Assembly (NCBI RefSeq): GCF_021730395.1
Contig: NC_069378.1
Span: 42,545,001 to 42,609,000, forward strand
Length of the DNA stretch: 64,000 nt
DNA from: Mercenaria mercenaria
Lineage: Eukaryota > Mollusca > Bivalvia > Venerida > Veneridae
Reading direction: 5' to 3'
Both the position numbers and the translations under genes were made by a program. Of this stretch, positions 35,575-48,578 are shown piece after piece. Position 1 is the first letter of the stretch, and every line of letters begins with the position of its first letter. The notes beneath the pieces are model-generated. The model worked only from the letters and a program-made list of their open reading frames with translations, was not told where the DNA came from and ran no database searches.

Positions 35575-36160
35575 TGAAACAAGTCAGATTAATAATTAGC
35601 TCTAGCGATAGTATCGGTTTTCAAGAGTAAATTTAATATTTTCTTGCCGTTTTCATTCATTCTACTTAGTTTAGGCTCGTGAAGTTTCACAGAAGTTAGC
35701 CGTAAACGCGGAATAAATCTGTATAGGAGACACGGACGTTGAATTTTTGTTTTCAGTTAAATCATCATAAAGCAAAGGAATTTTCATATTTGATACTCAA
35801 CAGTTTGTTGTAAGATCATTTATCTACGTGCAACAGGAAATGAGATGAACGCCGAAGTTTCAAGACATTTGTGACATCGTGAAATCTGGTGATTTTCGAA
35901 AAGATGGAACAGAAAGTTTCTAAACCTTTTGATCTAAGCCAGTTCATAACCTGCATAAATGAGCTTTTGTGTTTTGTGATTTAATCAAAATACAGGTCAT
36001 TGTGCATTTTATGGCTGGTGTAAATCAATTATAAACAAAACATGATGACCAAACAAATCATTGCAGGAGCCCAGTCCGACAGTATCTGTAAGTAGCTTTG
36101 TTAATTTACAAAAAATTAGATTATACCATGTAAGTAAAGGGTAGTCGGCAAGATAAAATC
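35575..36160. other. Sequence replacing exons 2-3 region in locus C
   Basis: This has no match in copy 1 that I can find. It contains a 21-base segment at 36067-36087 bounded by a TTGCAG acceptor and a GTAAGT donor, which could be a micro-exon but may be chance. Confidence 0.35.
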
Positions 36161-36274
36161 GTTACACAGCTTGTTGGTGACAGGATACGGGATATACGCT
36201 GTCTTTGCTCGAGCCTGATATGGATTTTCGAGACAGCGTATATCCCGTATCCTGTCACATACAAGCTGTGTAAC
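36161..36274. repeat. Near-perfect 114-bp palindrome
   Basis: Arms of about 47 bp (GTTACACAGCTTGT... and ...ACAAGCTGTGTAAC) enclose a loop with CTGATATGG. The arms share ACAGGATACGGGATATACG. It ends the locus C replacement sequence, just before alignment with copy 1 resumes. Confidence 0.9.
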
Positions 36275-36832
36275 TAATAATACATGTATTTCTAAGATAC
36301 ACAGTGAAAAGCTATAAGCAATCATCTATGAACTTCGAACAGAGACTGATGAAAAAAATCTTCAACCCCTTAAATATTGATATATATTCAATGAGTTAAA
36401 TAAATTGAGAGTTAAAACAAAACTTACTTCATTTTTCTATTTATCAAAATAGTAGCACAATTTGGAGAAAATCAAGACATTGTCTTAATTCATTCGACAT
36501 TATAGATAAATATAATACGAGAGAAGATAGGTTCTCAAATGTTTGTTCCATTTATAAAAAAATCGAACTAACAGTACGTCAGCATGCATATCAATGGGTA
36601 AACGTGTGTAGCACACGTGTAAAAAGAATACCACTCTGATGTGGAAAACTTCCCAAGTGCATGCTTTTGTTTTCAATGAGTACTTGTTATAAATGTTTCC
36701 ACTTCGGATGAAATGCACTACATATATAGAATTAGGACTACTAAAATTATCAGTCAGTTGTCATAAACTGATGTATTTTGATATGACCTAGTTGCATTGA
36801 GTGAGCTTATTATCTCTTAGCTGCCTTCCAAC

Positions 36833-37119
36833 GGATTTATGTATTCCCGTACACCAGACATATACGGGAATACACGGTGTTGTATACGATCAGAATAACC
36901 CTTTTTAGAATTTCCCGTATTTCAATAATATACGGGGTATCGTATACTAAGAATTCCGTATTTCATAGTATACGGAAATCCGTATTTTATTAGTATACGG
37001 ACTTTTAAATATACAAGCCCCGTACACGCCCGTATTTTAGTTTTCCCGTATTTCTTCCCGTATACGGGTAATATACGGGATCCCGTACACTCCCGTATAT
37101 TAACTCTTTTTTCGCAGTG
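36833..37119. repeat. Array of CCGTA / TACGG hairpins
   Basis: At least sixteen CCGTA or TACGG words occur in about 270 bp, mostly as CCCGTA or TACGGG and often facing each other 15-25 bases apart (for example TTCCGTATTTC then AGTATACGGAA). The block interrupts sequence that is continuous in copy 1 near 4092. Confidence 0.85.
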
Positions 37120-38910
37120 TGAGCTCTTGCAAAGGCAGATGAAATTCAAATACAAACAAAGTTCTTAAATACGGCTTGCTCAAATGATTTAGGGATATAA
37201 TTTAAGTAACTTAAAACAAAATCGTTCTTACCTACTTTGAAAATAAGCAAAAACGTGGTTGTAAACCAAAAAGAACTTGTCTACCAATCACAACATTTAT
37301 AATACTAGTCAGACCAGTCATCCTCAGAACAATGCGAGTTATTTTGCTTTTACAGATATGTCACTTTATTATTCGTTTTGTCAGACTCTTACTTTTGACA
37401 ATGTAAAACCTAGTTTTGTTGTTGAAAATGCACTGATATCATAACAGCAACTCTTATGAATACACGTATACTCGATTACAATACACTCTTTTGTAACCAT
37501 TTAATATTTCATACTCGAGCAAGAAAGTTTAAACTATGTTACGCAAGTGAAGTACTAAGACAATAGATAAACTGAATTCTACATTTCAATTACCAACATG
37601 TATCAAAATACTCGTATGAAAGCATATTTGGCTATTATTATCAGACTGGCAATATAAAGTTTGAAATACCATTCTAAAAAAACGGATTCTGTGGATTCTG
37701 TGGATCACCCATGTTCTCTTTCTCCGAGAAACACTCGACAAGCATACGTTCTGGATATAAAATAAAACAGAAAAACAACAGTCATTAAAATGTTAATTTC
37801 AACTCACGTAGCAAGCACAAATTTAAATCAGTACTATTTATAATTGCTTGGATGGTAGAAAAGGACAACAACGAAATGTAAAAGCTATGCATTTGCTCAA
37901 TTATTGTTTGATCATTTACAAATTAAAACTGATAAAATTGGGTCCATGCCACTATATATACTAAGTTCTGTTTAATATCTAATTTGGAATATATTTTTCT
38001 CTTAAATATATTCATTACAGTTTTAAGTTTTGTTTTAACTCTTAAATTGGTGAACTTTGAGAAAGGGTTTTTAAGCACAGTTTTTGAAATGCGATTTGTT
38101 TTGTAAGGCATCTGTATCAATATTAAATTCATTTTTCCTCAGGTAGACAACTGTCTGAGATGAACAAAAGCACTATTCCTTGTGGGTTTTTACACACTTA
38201 CAGACCGATGTTTCATTCAGTATGAAGTTCAAGTAGGGTGCCCGGCAGTGATACTTGCCATGTACATAAACCTACCCGGCAGGCAAACGCCAATATCGAA
38301 ATAACCTTCGTGAATAAAACTATAAATTGGTCGAAACCTTAGTGTATAATCAGCTGTATATCCGTATATACACCTATCAGACTGACTATTTCGAAAATTC
38401 GACAGAGCAAGCGGGAGAGAAAATGTAAAATGTTTTGTTCATATTTGCGTACTACTTTATCTCCTTGTTTTGTATAAATTCTGCTACGTTACTACGCTTA
38501 TTATTTTGTTACTTATTAATCACCAGAATGAAATCTGATGATCGTGTCAAACTGAAATATTGACATATCAGCCGTGCCATGAGAAAACCAACATAGTGTC
38601 TTTGCGACCAGCATAGACCAGCCTGCGCAAACAAGATGTTAAACCTGGCACGAATCCCTCCTTAGTGTGTCCTTAAGAGCGCACTCTTTACTACTTAGCG
38701 TGTCCTTAAGAGATTACGTCATACAAATTGAACGACAGAATATAATCTGAAAATCTATGTATTGTTGTAGCTACACTTTGCCAATCATATTTTTTCATTG
38801 AGTTTGCATGAACCCCGACAAATAATTTCTTATTACTACGTTAGATTTCCTTCCCTTTTGATAACAATTTAATTTCTTAAATTGTACATATTTTGTTTTG
38901 TACGTTATCA
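37120..38910. other. Spacer shared with copy 1, no gene seen
   Basis: 37120-38290 aligns with 4110-4199 and 5838-7040. After about 38570 the copies no longer match. No coding signal. Confidence 0.5.
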
Positions 38911-41900
38911 GGCCTAAGACCACAGTTATTTTTACTATATGTTCTATATAGGCACTGGACACTATAGCAATTTTGCATGCATTCCAACCCCTATAAAAAT
39001 ACCTGAGCTCAACAGAACTATCCAAGAGAAAAAATTCCAGCCACAGTAAACATTGGGTTGACCGGCTCTTTTTTCCACCATTTTGAACCAAATCACATGC
39101 GTATGAAGAATACTCTCTAGATGGCCGCAAACAGGCAAAACAGGCCCTATCAAAAAGTCATGTTATGCATATTCTGACATTTTTATTCTGTCTAATTGTA
39201 CATGTACCTACTATTTCATATCTCCTCTATTAAATCATGCCATTTATTGCAGGTCTTTCACTCAAAAATTCACCAATATTCACCATCAAACAGAGGAACT
39301 ATTTTCCGCGTAACCACTTCCGTATTGTGGTCAACCAAGGGCAAATAACTGTGGTCTTGTGCCTATTTAGACCTATTTTTCTCTCCAAACTAAAAAATAT
39401 TTTACCAGTATAATCTCAGATGTATAGCAAATTAAATCTGAAAGTTACACTTTTGTTGAACTATGCACTAAAATTTGACAGCTTCCAATGTTACACATGG
39501 TATCGGTCAAATCTGAGCAAAAAAAAGTTCGCGTACTTTTCAGATGAAAAAAACGCAACATTCTATAACTTTTTTGTTTGATGAGATTTTCACCCAAAAT
39601 AAAAAACAGCATGTTTCCTTAATATACATCTATCCAAATTAAGAGCCACTTCAAGTCTGATTACAATATCACTGTTCCAATTTTAAGGAAAACTATTCAT
39701 ATTACAAAAAGCACGTCAAAACGCGGAGTCTACTCACACGAAAAAGTAATATGTGAACTAAGAAAAATCCTGTAGCTGTCAAATTTGCCTTTTTTAAGCA
39801 GCCCAGTATGTGGCAAATATGAGAATGAATAGCTTTTGTACATATATGTGTCATATACTTTTCAGTGATCCTTCATTTATGGCTACCCTAGGTAAAATGA
39901 GCCAAACAGCTCTGAAAAATCCAATATGTGAGCCTACTAAAAAGCTTATGAGTCTTTCTGGAATGAATATTTCACTCAAATCTTACAGTTTACAGGCATT
40001 CAGTGCACTCTGTAAATGAAACATGCACACCATGACCATTTACACTGCACAAAATCTTACACTGTGTATCACAGCTGAGCATTCTGGCAAAACAGCCCCT
40101 ATCTCTATAAAGAATGATTTTAATGTACATCACTGCCTGCTGAATGTTCCAAACTGGCTTAATTTCAGCAAAAACCTTAATAAATATCAACCTGAGAAAC
40201 TACAACTGGTGCTCCTAATTTTTCCTGTGACTAATATCAATGGAAGTGACCCTTCGTGTGACCGAACCAGGATCTTCTGTGTGACTGGAAGGCCTTCGGC
40301 CGAACAACATCTGAAATATGAGTCGAGCTAGTCATAATTTCTTAGAATGAATACTTAATCAGTTTACATGATTGTATGTATGTGCAAACTATATTTCAAA
40401 ACAATCGGACTGCAAAGAAAGTGTGAAATGCTAAAAAGTGCCCCTCAAAGCAACTTTTCTATGAATATTTATATCCGGTCTCCTTTCCCCATACTGAAAC
40501 TGTCATAATGTAATATAAAACCTCAAATTCAAGTCTTATGTAAGTAAAATGTGTCATAACAAACAGTCTGAATAACAAAACTATCAATCACAAAGCAGTC
40601 TGTCCAGTTTCCTTGCTTTACTGACTGCTAGATCTGAAGCATTGTTTACTATTTTCAGCTGAAATTAGCTACAATCTGAACTGAGTATTCACACTGGGAA
40701 TACAGCTTACTGCATCAACTATTATGAACAGATTCCTGTCCAATTTCATGGTAACTGATTATAAATGTTTTCTCACTACCACACATGATTTAGAAAGTAG
40801 TCATTATGGCAAAACTGGCTGAAATAATGTTATTCCACTACAATTCTATTTTCTGGCTTTTTTTCGCTTGCCGACGCAATTTAACGAAGTCTATTAAATT
40901 TTACAAAATCACAGGAAGTACCTGATCTTGATTAAAAGCATCTAAAATGGAATTATTTACCCATTCACAACACCGAACAACTGTCTTCGGTCAAATCTGA
41001 GAAGCTGTAGACATACATGTACAAAGGCGGTCAATCCCCGTCTATGCGACAAACTTCACATTGTCCGAGCGCTCTCATTTCAGGTTTTTAGGTACTAAAA
41101 GTGTAAGAAATCCAACAGAATAAGTAAATATACAATTCAGGACCTTAGATATGATGATTTATACTCAATTAAGCATTAAGGAAACCAATATGCAAGTCTA
41201 GTGTGTGAAAATCTGCCTGTTTTCCTTCAAAATCAATTAAAATATGCCAATTTCAGGCCTAATCTGTCCAATTTTCAAGCCCTTGAACTGATTTTTCTTG
41301 CACAGATTATGATTACACATATTTCACTACTCAGACTGTGTGTACTGTGTAAATTCAAGTAACCAAAAGAGCAATTTTATGTAAACAAGAATAGAAAAAA
41401 ATACATATCTGACTTTAGGTCAGATTTCCTCAGTCGCAGCTCAAATTTCTAAAAAATAAAAAAAAAATCACATCGCGGCATTTGTAATACCCCATTTTGT
41501 TTTCCGCATACCGGTTTCAAACAAAGAACTTATAAAAATGCATTTCATGCATGAAAACCTACAAAATTAGAAAAAATCCAGAAATATGTAAAATGAAAGT
41601 AGGATTTTTCACAAGTTTCAAGTGCATGTATACTTTTTATCCAAACTGAAGCAATTTCAGCAAATGTAATGATTAATCTAAATATTTACCAGATTTCTAT
41701 GCCTACCAGCCATTCACTGTCAAAATTTCAGCCATGTAGATTGAAAAATAACAAAAATATTGACAATTTACTTTCTGACATTTTCCACTATATCAGGCCT
41801 AAGACCACAGTTATTTTTACTATATGTTCTATATAGGCACTAGACACTATAGCAATTTTGCATGCATTCCAACCCCTATAAAAATACCTGAGCTCAACAG

Positions 41901-42248
41901 AACTATCCAAGAGAAAAAATTCCAGCCACAGTAAACATTGGGTTGACCGGCTCTTTTTTCCACCATTTTGAACCAAATCACATGCGTATGAAGAATACTC
42001 TCTAGATGGCCGCAAACAGGCAAAACAGGCCCTATCAAAAAGTCATGTTATGCATATTCTGACATTTTTATTCTGTCTAATTGTACATGTACCTACTATT
42101 TCATATCTCCTCTATTAAATCATGCCATTTATTGCAGGTCTTTCACTCAAAAATTCACCAATATTCACCATCAAACAGAGGAACTATTTTCCGCGTAACC
42201 ACTTCCGTATTGTGGTCAACCAAGGGCAAATAACTGTGGTCTTGTGCC
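38911..42248. mobile_element. Composite: two 453-bp direct repeats flanking 2.43 kb
   Basis: 38911-39363 and 41796-42248 are both 453 bp and differ at one base in my reading. Each has 21-bp imperfect inverted ends: GGCCTAAGACCACAG at the left and the reverse complement GGCACAAGACCACAG at the right, both continuing TTATTT. ATCA stands before both copies and after the second one. The 2.43-kb middle has no recognisable protein domain. It could be two MITEs that mobilise or trap DNA, a non-autonomous element with terminal direct repeats, or a local duplication. Confidence 0.6.
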
Positions 42249-42461
42249 ATCACCAAGCGGCGTTATTATACTTTCAACGCTTTTCCTCAACGATAAATAC
42301 AAATTGAACGTCATTAAGAGCGAATGTAAATATAATTTATTATCAAATTCTTGACTGCCTTCTTTGTTGAACTGACAAACAATTTGAATCATGTTACAAT
42401 ATAATAGAAGCAATTACATAACAGTATCGTTAGAAAACGGGGATAATTAATCACCGAAACC

Positions 42462-42569
42462 GGTAAAAGAAAAGAAAGAAAAAGAGAAAAAAAGAAAGAA
42501 AGAAAAGAAAAAGAAGAGAAGAAGAAAAAAATAAGAATAAAAATAGAATAAAAAAAGAATAAAAAAAAG
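42462..42569 (+). repeat. Polypurine (GAAA-rich) tract
   Basis: About 100 bases are nearly all A or G on the plus strand. Such mirror-rich purine tracts can form triplex DNA. It is not present at the matching place in copy 1 (near 7255). Confidence 0.85.
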
Positions 42570-45500
42570 CATAGTATTTGGTAAAAATTGCCGGCAATAT
42601 TATATTATTATCATTACAGTAGATTGGCTCCGTATAGATTTGTCCATAATCTGCTTTAAAATATGAAACAACCTTTTTTTTAGATTTTATATACTGAAGT
42701 TTGAAACCCTAAACGAATAGAATATGATATACGTGAAGAACCCATACCAAATGTTGATTCTATTCATATTTTCAAAATTTGCACCCGTTTGCTCCTTTCA
42801 GATATATACGTAAGTCATAAAATAGAATATATAATAATACAAACATAAACGTTTAACAAAAGATTATTCAGGCATCACAAAAGTGTTTTTGATTCTTAAG
42901 TAGCATTTTGTTTCTCGTTGATAAGTTTATTGAAATATTGTCGTCGCGTAGGTTTCCTCATTGAATAATTTGCATGAAAATTAAAAGGTTTGAAATGCAC
43001 AACACTTCTAAGGTCAATGAATCATTTTGTACAAAAACGACAGCGGCAAAATTATATGAAATGTTCATATTGAAGTTATTATAGTCATGATTAACTTATG
43101 AATATATATCCATGTCAAGAATACAAACCATTCTTGTTGTTACAATTGAAAACATACCCGTTTAAAGATAAACCATTTCGCAATAGCATTGCTGATATGA
43201 AAACGACGTGCAATTATGCAACTTCTAGTGTTGAAACACCAAAACATCAACCTAGGACAGATTTACGTCTGATGCAACGTGACAAATTAATAAAGCATTA
43301 AGTCGGAAATAGGAAAAATGCGATTGAAAAATGAATAAACAATCCGGTTTTGATATGAATCAATTGAATTTCTGTGTGAAAAAACACAACATGTACTAAA
43401 TGTTATTGTAACAACCTTATAATACATCAAAACATCTATGCGTTTTCTAGAATTAATAGATAAACTTGTTAAGTCTAACCTTAACCTACTAACATTTAAA
43501 TTTCCACAACTACAATTTAGCATTTGTGTAAACTCATTATTTGTAGCAGTGCACGCTTTTCATGAAAAGGAAATATGATTCTGAATACAATGGAAATTGT
43601 TACTACCACCTAAGCTATTGTTATTGATCGCGCCTGGAGGCCGCGATAATATGGAATAGGTGAAGTATATGCGCGCTGGAGAAAATATTTCATGATGGAC
43701 CTCTGAATTCTTTACTTATGGGTGAAACAGGTCTCATAAGCGTAAATACGACTAGCTTCTTCTGATTATAAAACATACCGTACGATTTGTTGTGAATTAA
43801 CTGTTGTTGTACATTTTGTAGTTCAACCGACACCCTTGTTAATAGCAACATTTAAAAAACACGTTTTTTTTTCATCCTCAAGTAATAAGTAAGTAGACTC
43901 ACCCAGTGTAATCAATAACCCACAATTGACCGATCCCTCTGGTACAGTATCAAGACGCATAATCTAACTCTATATATAGAGCGCCTACTTCACCCGATTT
44001 ACATTCGGAACATTTTCACGCGTTTCGGGCTTTATCGTATGTTTAACATGGGATTTTTGAACCGTCCAAAGCTGTTGGAAATGTTTGTCTCATTGTTTAT
44101 TTTTTTTTTAATAAAAATGTTACTGCTTTCATTGTCTACCACTTTTTTCCACCCTTGCCTGAAAAAACAGTAATGTGTTTGTACACTGTTCAGACAATTG
44201 TGCTCTGTTGAAATTTAACCAAACACAAGTTTACCTGCATAAACAGAAAGCATGATATCTTAAAGGTATGTCACTATATCTGTCCAGTACTGGACATTAT
44301 GGTAAACGCTTCTTTCCTGCACAAATGACAATTTCGCAACTTCTGTCCGGTTTGTACAAATTTCTGGCCGCGATAAACCATTTGACTTGTTCGTAATATT
44401 GTATATAACAAATAAACAAATAATGGCACATTACATAGTTTGCTATGTCGTTCCAGCAACGAAAAATTGAGGAAGGCACAACTACATAACAATATTTACT
44501 CAATTTGTCCTGATTAATGCAGCGCAGAAAACGAAAAAAAAAACAACAACAACAACAACAAAATACATTCATCGCAAACAGCGTCTTGTAATTCTGTCGT
44601 TGCATCGGGACAAACAAAATGCGATAAGGAAAATAGGAAAATTCGCAATGTCGTTGTGTTGGGAGCGGTTAACACGGCATAAAGACAAATCAAATTTTAT
44701 CAGCTTATCAAACTTGATTTTTAATTTAAATTTATTCATTTGTTGTTGCGGGAGCAAAAGAGCGATACGACAACTGAATTGTAAATATATAATGTCATTG
44801 ATTAAAAAGCAGCATAACATTTTACAGAACGATGGAACTGGATGTACTAAGAACGCCATTAAAATGGACTACGAAAGCTCGGACATTTGGCCTAAATGCC
44901 TTCAACGTTTTTATTTTGTCGCGTTGGGTGATCTTTGTGTTGTTTTTGCAAACTGAATTGAAATTTTATGAACATAGAAATAATTCTTATTGTAAACGAT
45001 ATATTTATGCGACGAAAACTGTTTTCGTTCATTTAAATATCTTTCTCTAAAATTAGTGAACAATGGTTCATTGTTGTCTATGTGTTGATATTTCCTTGAA
45101 ACGACGCAAAACTGGACAGTTTTATTGATACACGAGCATGTAGTCAGAACACGATACAAGGCAGTTACATACATTGAAAACATATTTTACTAGAGTTTAA
45201 TGTTCACTTAAAAAACAACGAAATATATAAGACATAACTTAACAAAATATGAACTACCCAAAAGCTCGGAATCGATAGCAGGTAATCAATTAACTATGAA
45301 ATTTGAAAATATACTAACATCAATTATAACCGTAATATATCAACTGTTCGCTTCCTTTGAAACCCATTCGATTCCATCAGAAGTTTGTCATACTTCTGTG
45401 ACGAAAGTTATCGTATGCAAGAGTGGTTGAAGCTTAGAATAGCATACTCCTTACTAGATAAACACTTTTCTGTGATATTTCCTGTCTTATCTTTTATTTG

Positions 45501-46769
45501 TATGTGCAGAAACATTTTATCTAGGCGTTGAAATAAAACTTGTACAAAATTGACATAACTACTTGCGATCACCAGGGTTCCAAATAGCAAAAATGACTGT
45601 ATTATCACGGTGTTCTAATTATAACAAGCAAATATTATGACATGTTTAGAAAAGACTTGCTTTGAAAATGAAATTATAAGAACACATATAAGAACATTTT
45701 TGTCGATGACGGTGGCTGTAATTTACCGTTCTTGCCTAGTCCCCTTTTCTCAAAACATTAAACTTTATGTTTGTCCGAATCATTGAAGATCAAGCAAATA
45801 TCTCTATCCTTGATGCACTTCATTAACAGGTTTGACACGTACGGAATATTTTAAGAGGGGGTAAATTATTTTAATATAAGACACGACTTTTTACAACAAC
45901 ATTTATGAATCATAAAAGAAAATTAAAGAACATAACACGATGTATTGTTTGTACCATAGTATTAATAAATAAAAATTGACCTCTATATGTTGTCAAAATG
46001 CAAAATAATTTTATCAATATATACGGTTTTATGGATTGCGTGCCGTCTTGAAGGATGAATGAAAGATATGCAGTCGGGTGTTACAGAAAGTACAGTCATA
46101 CTTCAAATCTGTAGGTCCGCAAAGCCTTTACTCCTTGCATAGTTTGTCTTTTATAACAGATATCAATAAAGATGAATCAAACTAAGCAGTCTGTTAGATT
46201 TGTTCGAATAAAAAAACTGTATAAAAAAAGATGTGAATTCTCTTGCCGGTTTACTTTTCCCGAAAAATAGATACGTTTCTTTTTCTTTCATCTTAGACAA
46301 AAACGTGCCCTAAGCCCTCTTTACACAAGGGAAACAATCTGTTCATAGAGTGAAATTGTTAAGTAAACACCATTTGTCAGTCATAATCCTGTCTATCTTA
46401 TATAAATGAAATGGAAAAGTAATTTATCTATGTTACCTGTTATACATGATTACACAGGCATGCATCTTAATGTCCTGAAATAGTTTCATTTGCTTTTTCA
46501 TATTTCTAGGTATTTTCGCATGATTTGACGCATATATGTTGCCAGCAGAGATTGCTCTCTTTCCAGCAATATCTTTCTGCGAGTTTTAACTTTTATAACA
46601 TCATCATCTGTTTGTTGACAGATTTCGACACAAAAATGCCACACATTTCCTAGAGAATTTCAAGACTTGATTTTTTATATATTTGTCTGTACAAAGAGCC
46701 GACCCTTGCAATTGTCTCCATTTTTATTCCAAATATTTTACTTAGAACTCTCAAGATATTTTTTCAGCT
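42570..46769. other. Spacer shared with copy 1, with one copy-2-specific insert
   Basis: Aligns with 7255-8850, 16312-16474 and 19638-21420. The Crypton and LTR empty sites lie near 45480 and 45335. No supported gene. The 67-codon open frame at 43098-43301 parallels 7782-7973. Confidence 0.55.
43413..44579. other. 1.17-kb insert specific to copy 2
   Basis: Copy 1 reads directly from TTATTGTAAC to AGCGTCTTGT (near 8095); here 1.17 kb intervenes. I see no inverted ends, no clear target duplication and no coding frame. A CAA-rich microsatellite lies near its right end. Confidence 0.5.
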
Positions 46770-47081
46770 GGCCCAACCGCTTAGCTCAGTAGGGGGAACG
46801 TTGGTCTACGAATCACGAGGTCGCGAGTTCGATTCCCGGGCTGGGCGTATGTTCTCCGTGACAATTTGATAAAAGACATTGTGTCTGAAATCATTCGTCG
46901 TCCACCTTTGATAATTCATGTGGAGGAGTTGGCAGCTACTTGCGAAGAACAGGTTTGAACTGTTACAGAATCCAGGGACACTAGTTAGGTTAACTGCCCG
47001 CCGTTACATGACTGAAATACTGTTGGAAAACGGCGTTTAACCCAAAACAAAACAAAAAAAAATACTTTAAAAAACACAACA
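46770..47081 (+). mobile_element. tRNA-derived SINE (family 2), full length
   Basis: The head (46770-46843) folds like a tRNA: GCCCAAC pairs with GCTGGGC, the A box is TAGCTCAGTAGGGG, and the B box is GAGTTCGATTCC. A unique body follows (GTTCTCCGTGACAATTTGATA, GTGGAGGAGTTGGCAG), then AACGGCGTTTAACCC and an A-rich tail. Perfect 10-bp target duplications TTTTTCAGCT lie at 46760-46769 and 47082-47091. Copy 1 has the empty site near 21415. A second copy lies at 57208-57448. Confidence 0.85.
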
Positions 47082-47387
47082 TTTTTCAGCTCAAATAACT
47101 CTTTTTCAAAAATTGATTTGTAAGTATTTTTGGACTGTGTACTCTGATGCATTTAGCTACACATATATCTTAAACCAATAGCGTTTAGTTTAAGTTCAAA
47201 TTTTTAATCACAATGCCTACTAAGACTGGTTAATTGTAAATACAACATTAAGCTTATTACGTCATTAAACATTTTCAACTCGGTAAAAATATGTTTCAAA
47301 CTACGTTATGAATAATTGAATAGCCTTATCAAATCTAATTTTCATTTCCGTAAATTCTTTTCTCATCTCCATGCACATGAATATTAA

Positions 47388-47437
47388 ACACACACACACA
47401 CGCGCGCGCGCGCGCGCGCACACACATACACACACAA
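47388..47437. repeat. (CA)n(CG)n(CA)n microsatellite
   Basis: Alternating purine-pyrimidine sequence with a CG core, the classic Z-DNA-prone pattern. The matching place in copy 1 (about 21741) has only a few CA units, so it expanded after the duplication. Confidence 0.9.
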
Positions 47438-47875
47438 ATATGTAACTAAGTACCAAACACTAACCAAACTGAACCTGGAACCTCTTCATTCTAAGCAAGG
47501 ATGTAACCGCTGGAGGAAATCTACTGTTGCTTAGGTAATAATATACAAACACTAAGATCGCTAGAATTTATTTGTTTTCTTCAGACCATATGGCTTTGAT
47601 TATATTCCTTACTGCGTCAAATTTACTAGGAACAGTTCCTCATTACCAATATTGAATTTCTATTCAATTTGCTAGTACTGTTTTTTTCCTACAACTTTAT
47701 CATTTAATAACAGACATAAAGCTACGTTTTGGATACATTTGTTTACTGGTTTGTAGTAACAGATTGGCCTTCTACAAATTTATGATAACCAATTTTAGTT
47801 GAAGTGAGCCTCAACACCGCCGCCCATTTTGTGTCTAACAGAAGGTAAGTACAATTAGTATAAAGGATATGCCAA

Positions 47876-48360
47876 ATAATTATAATTATTCTATGCTCTT
47901 CTGTGAAATACTGAAATTTATCAGTGAAATAAAATTGATATTTGCACTGTATGAAACAGTGAAAATATCATTTTTATTTTTCACTGATACGGAACTACAT
48001 TTGAATGCGAAATGATATGAATTATAAATGATAGGAATTTCCTTGCAAAAATGTCTTCAGTAAACGTAAAGATGTATAAGAAGAATAACAGGATCATAAA
48101 TATTTACATTTTATCACAATGAAATGTAAAAGAAATCAGGAAATGTAATAGAACTATTTATAGTTTTTCTACAAAGACATCCTGACGTTACAACATTATG
48201 ACGTTATGATGCGATGCACGTGACGTTGCGCGGACAAACTCGTGAACACTATAATTTACATTTTCACGAGTGGCTGCGCCACTCGTGAAAATATTGCATT
48301 TTAGTGTTTACTCGGTGAAATATATTTCGATCTTACACTAAAACAAACAACTATCCTCTA
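47876..48360. mobile_element. Copy-2-specific insert with a perfect hairpin (MITE-like)
   Basis: Copy 1 has no counterpart between its 22220 and 22260. The insert contains a perfect 14-bp inverted repeat with 3-base loop (TTTTCACGAGTGGC / GCCACTCGTGAAAA, about 48270-48300). GTGAAAATATCATTTTTATTTTTCAC forms another inverted motif. No coding capacity. The ends are approximate. Confidence 0.5.
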
Positions 48361-48578
48361 TGAATATCAAGTTCACATTATACTGGACAAAGCGTGATTA
48401 TCACCTGTGTATTTTAACTTTCTTTTCGTGCATATCTGCATGTCGTCTGCTAAAAATGATATAATCGTAATATGAATATGTTACGAAACATGCATATAAG
48501 GCGATGGCATGAAATATATACACACTTTAAAGCAAGCTTCCTCTGTTGGATATACGTTACAAAACATTACATACTACG

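Noticed and set aside
38795-39130. Minus-strand frame repeated at 41788-42015
   Set aside because: Appears twice only because the 453-bp repeat does; it spans a repeat border.
44600-44956. 118-codon open frame in copy 2
   Set aside because: The matching spacer in copy 1 (about 8100-8400) does not preserve the frame.
46770-46843. Possible tRNA gene
   Set aside because: It has a tRNA-like fold but is followed by a SINE body and tail with target duplications, so it is a SINE head.
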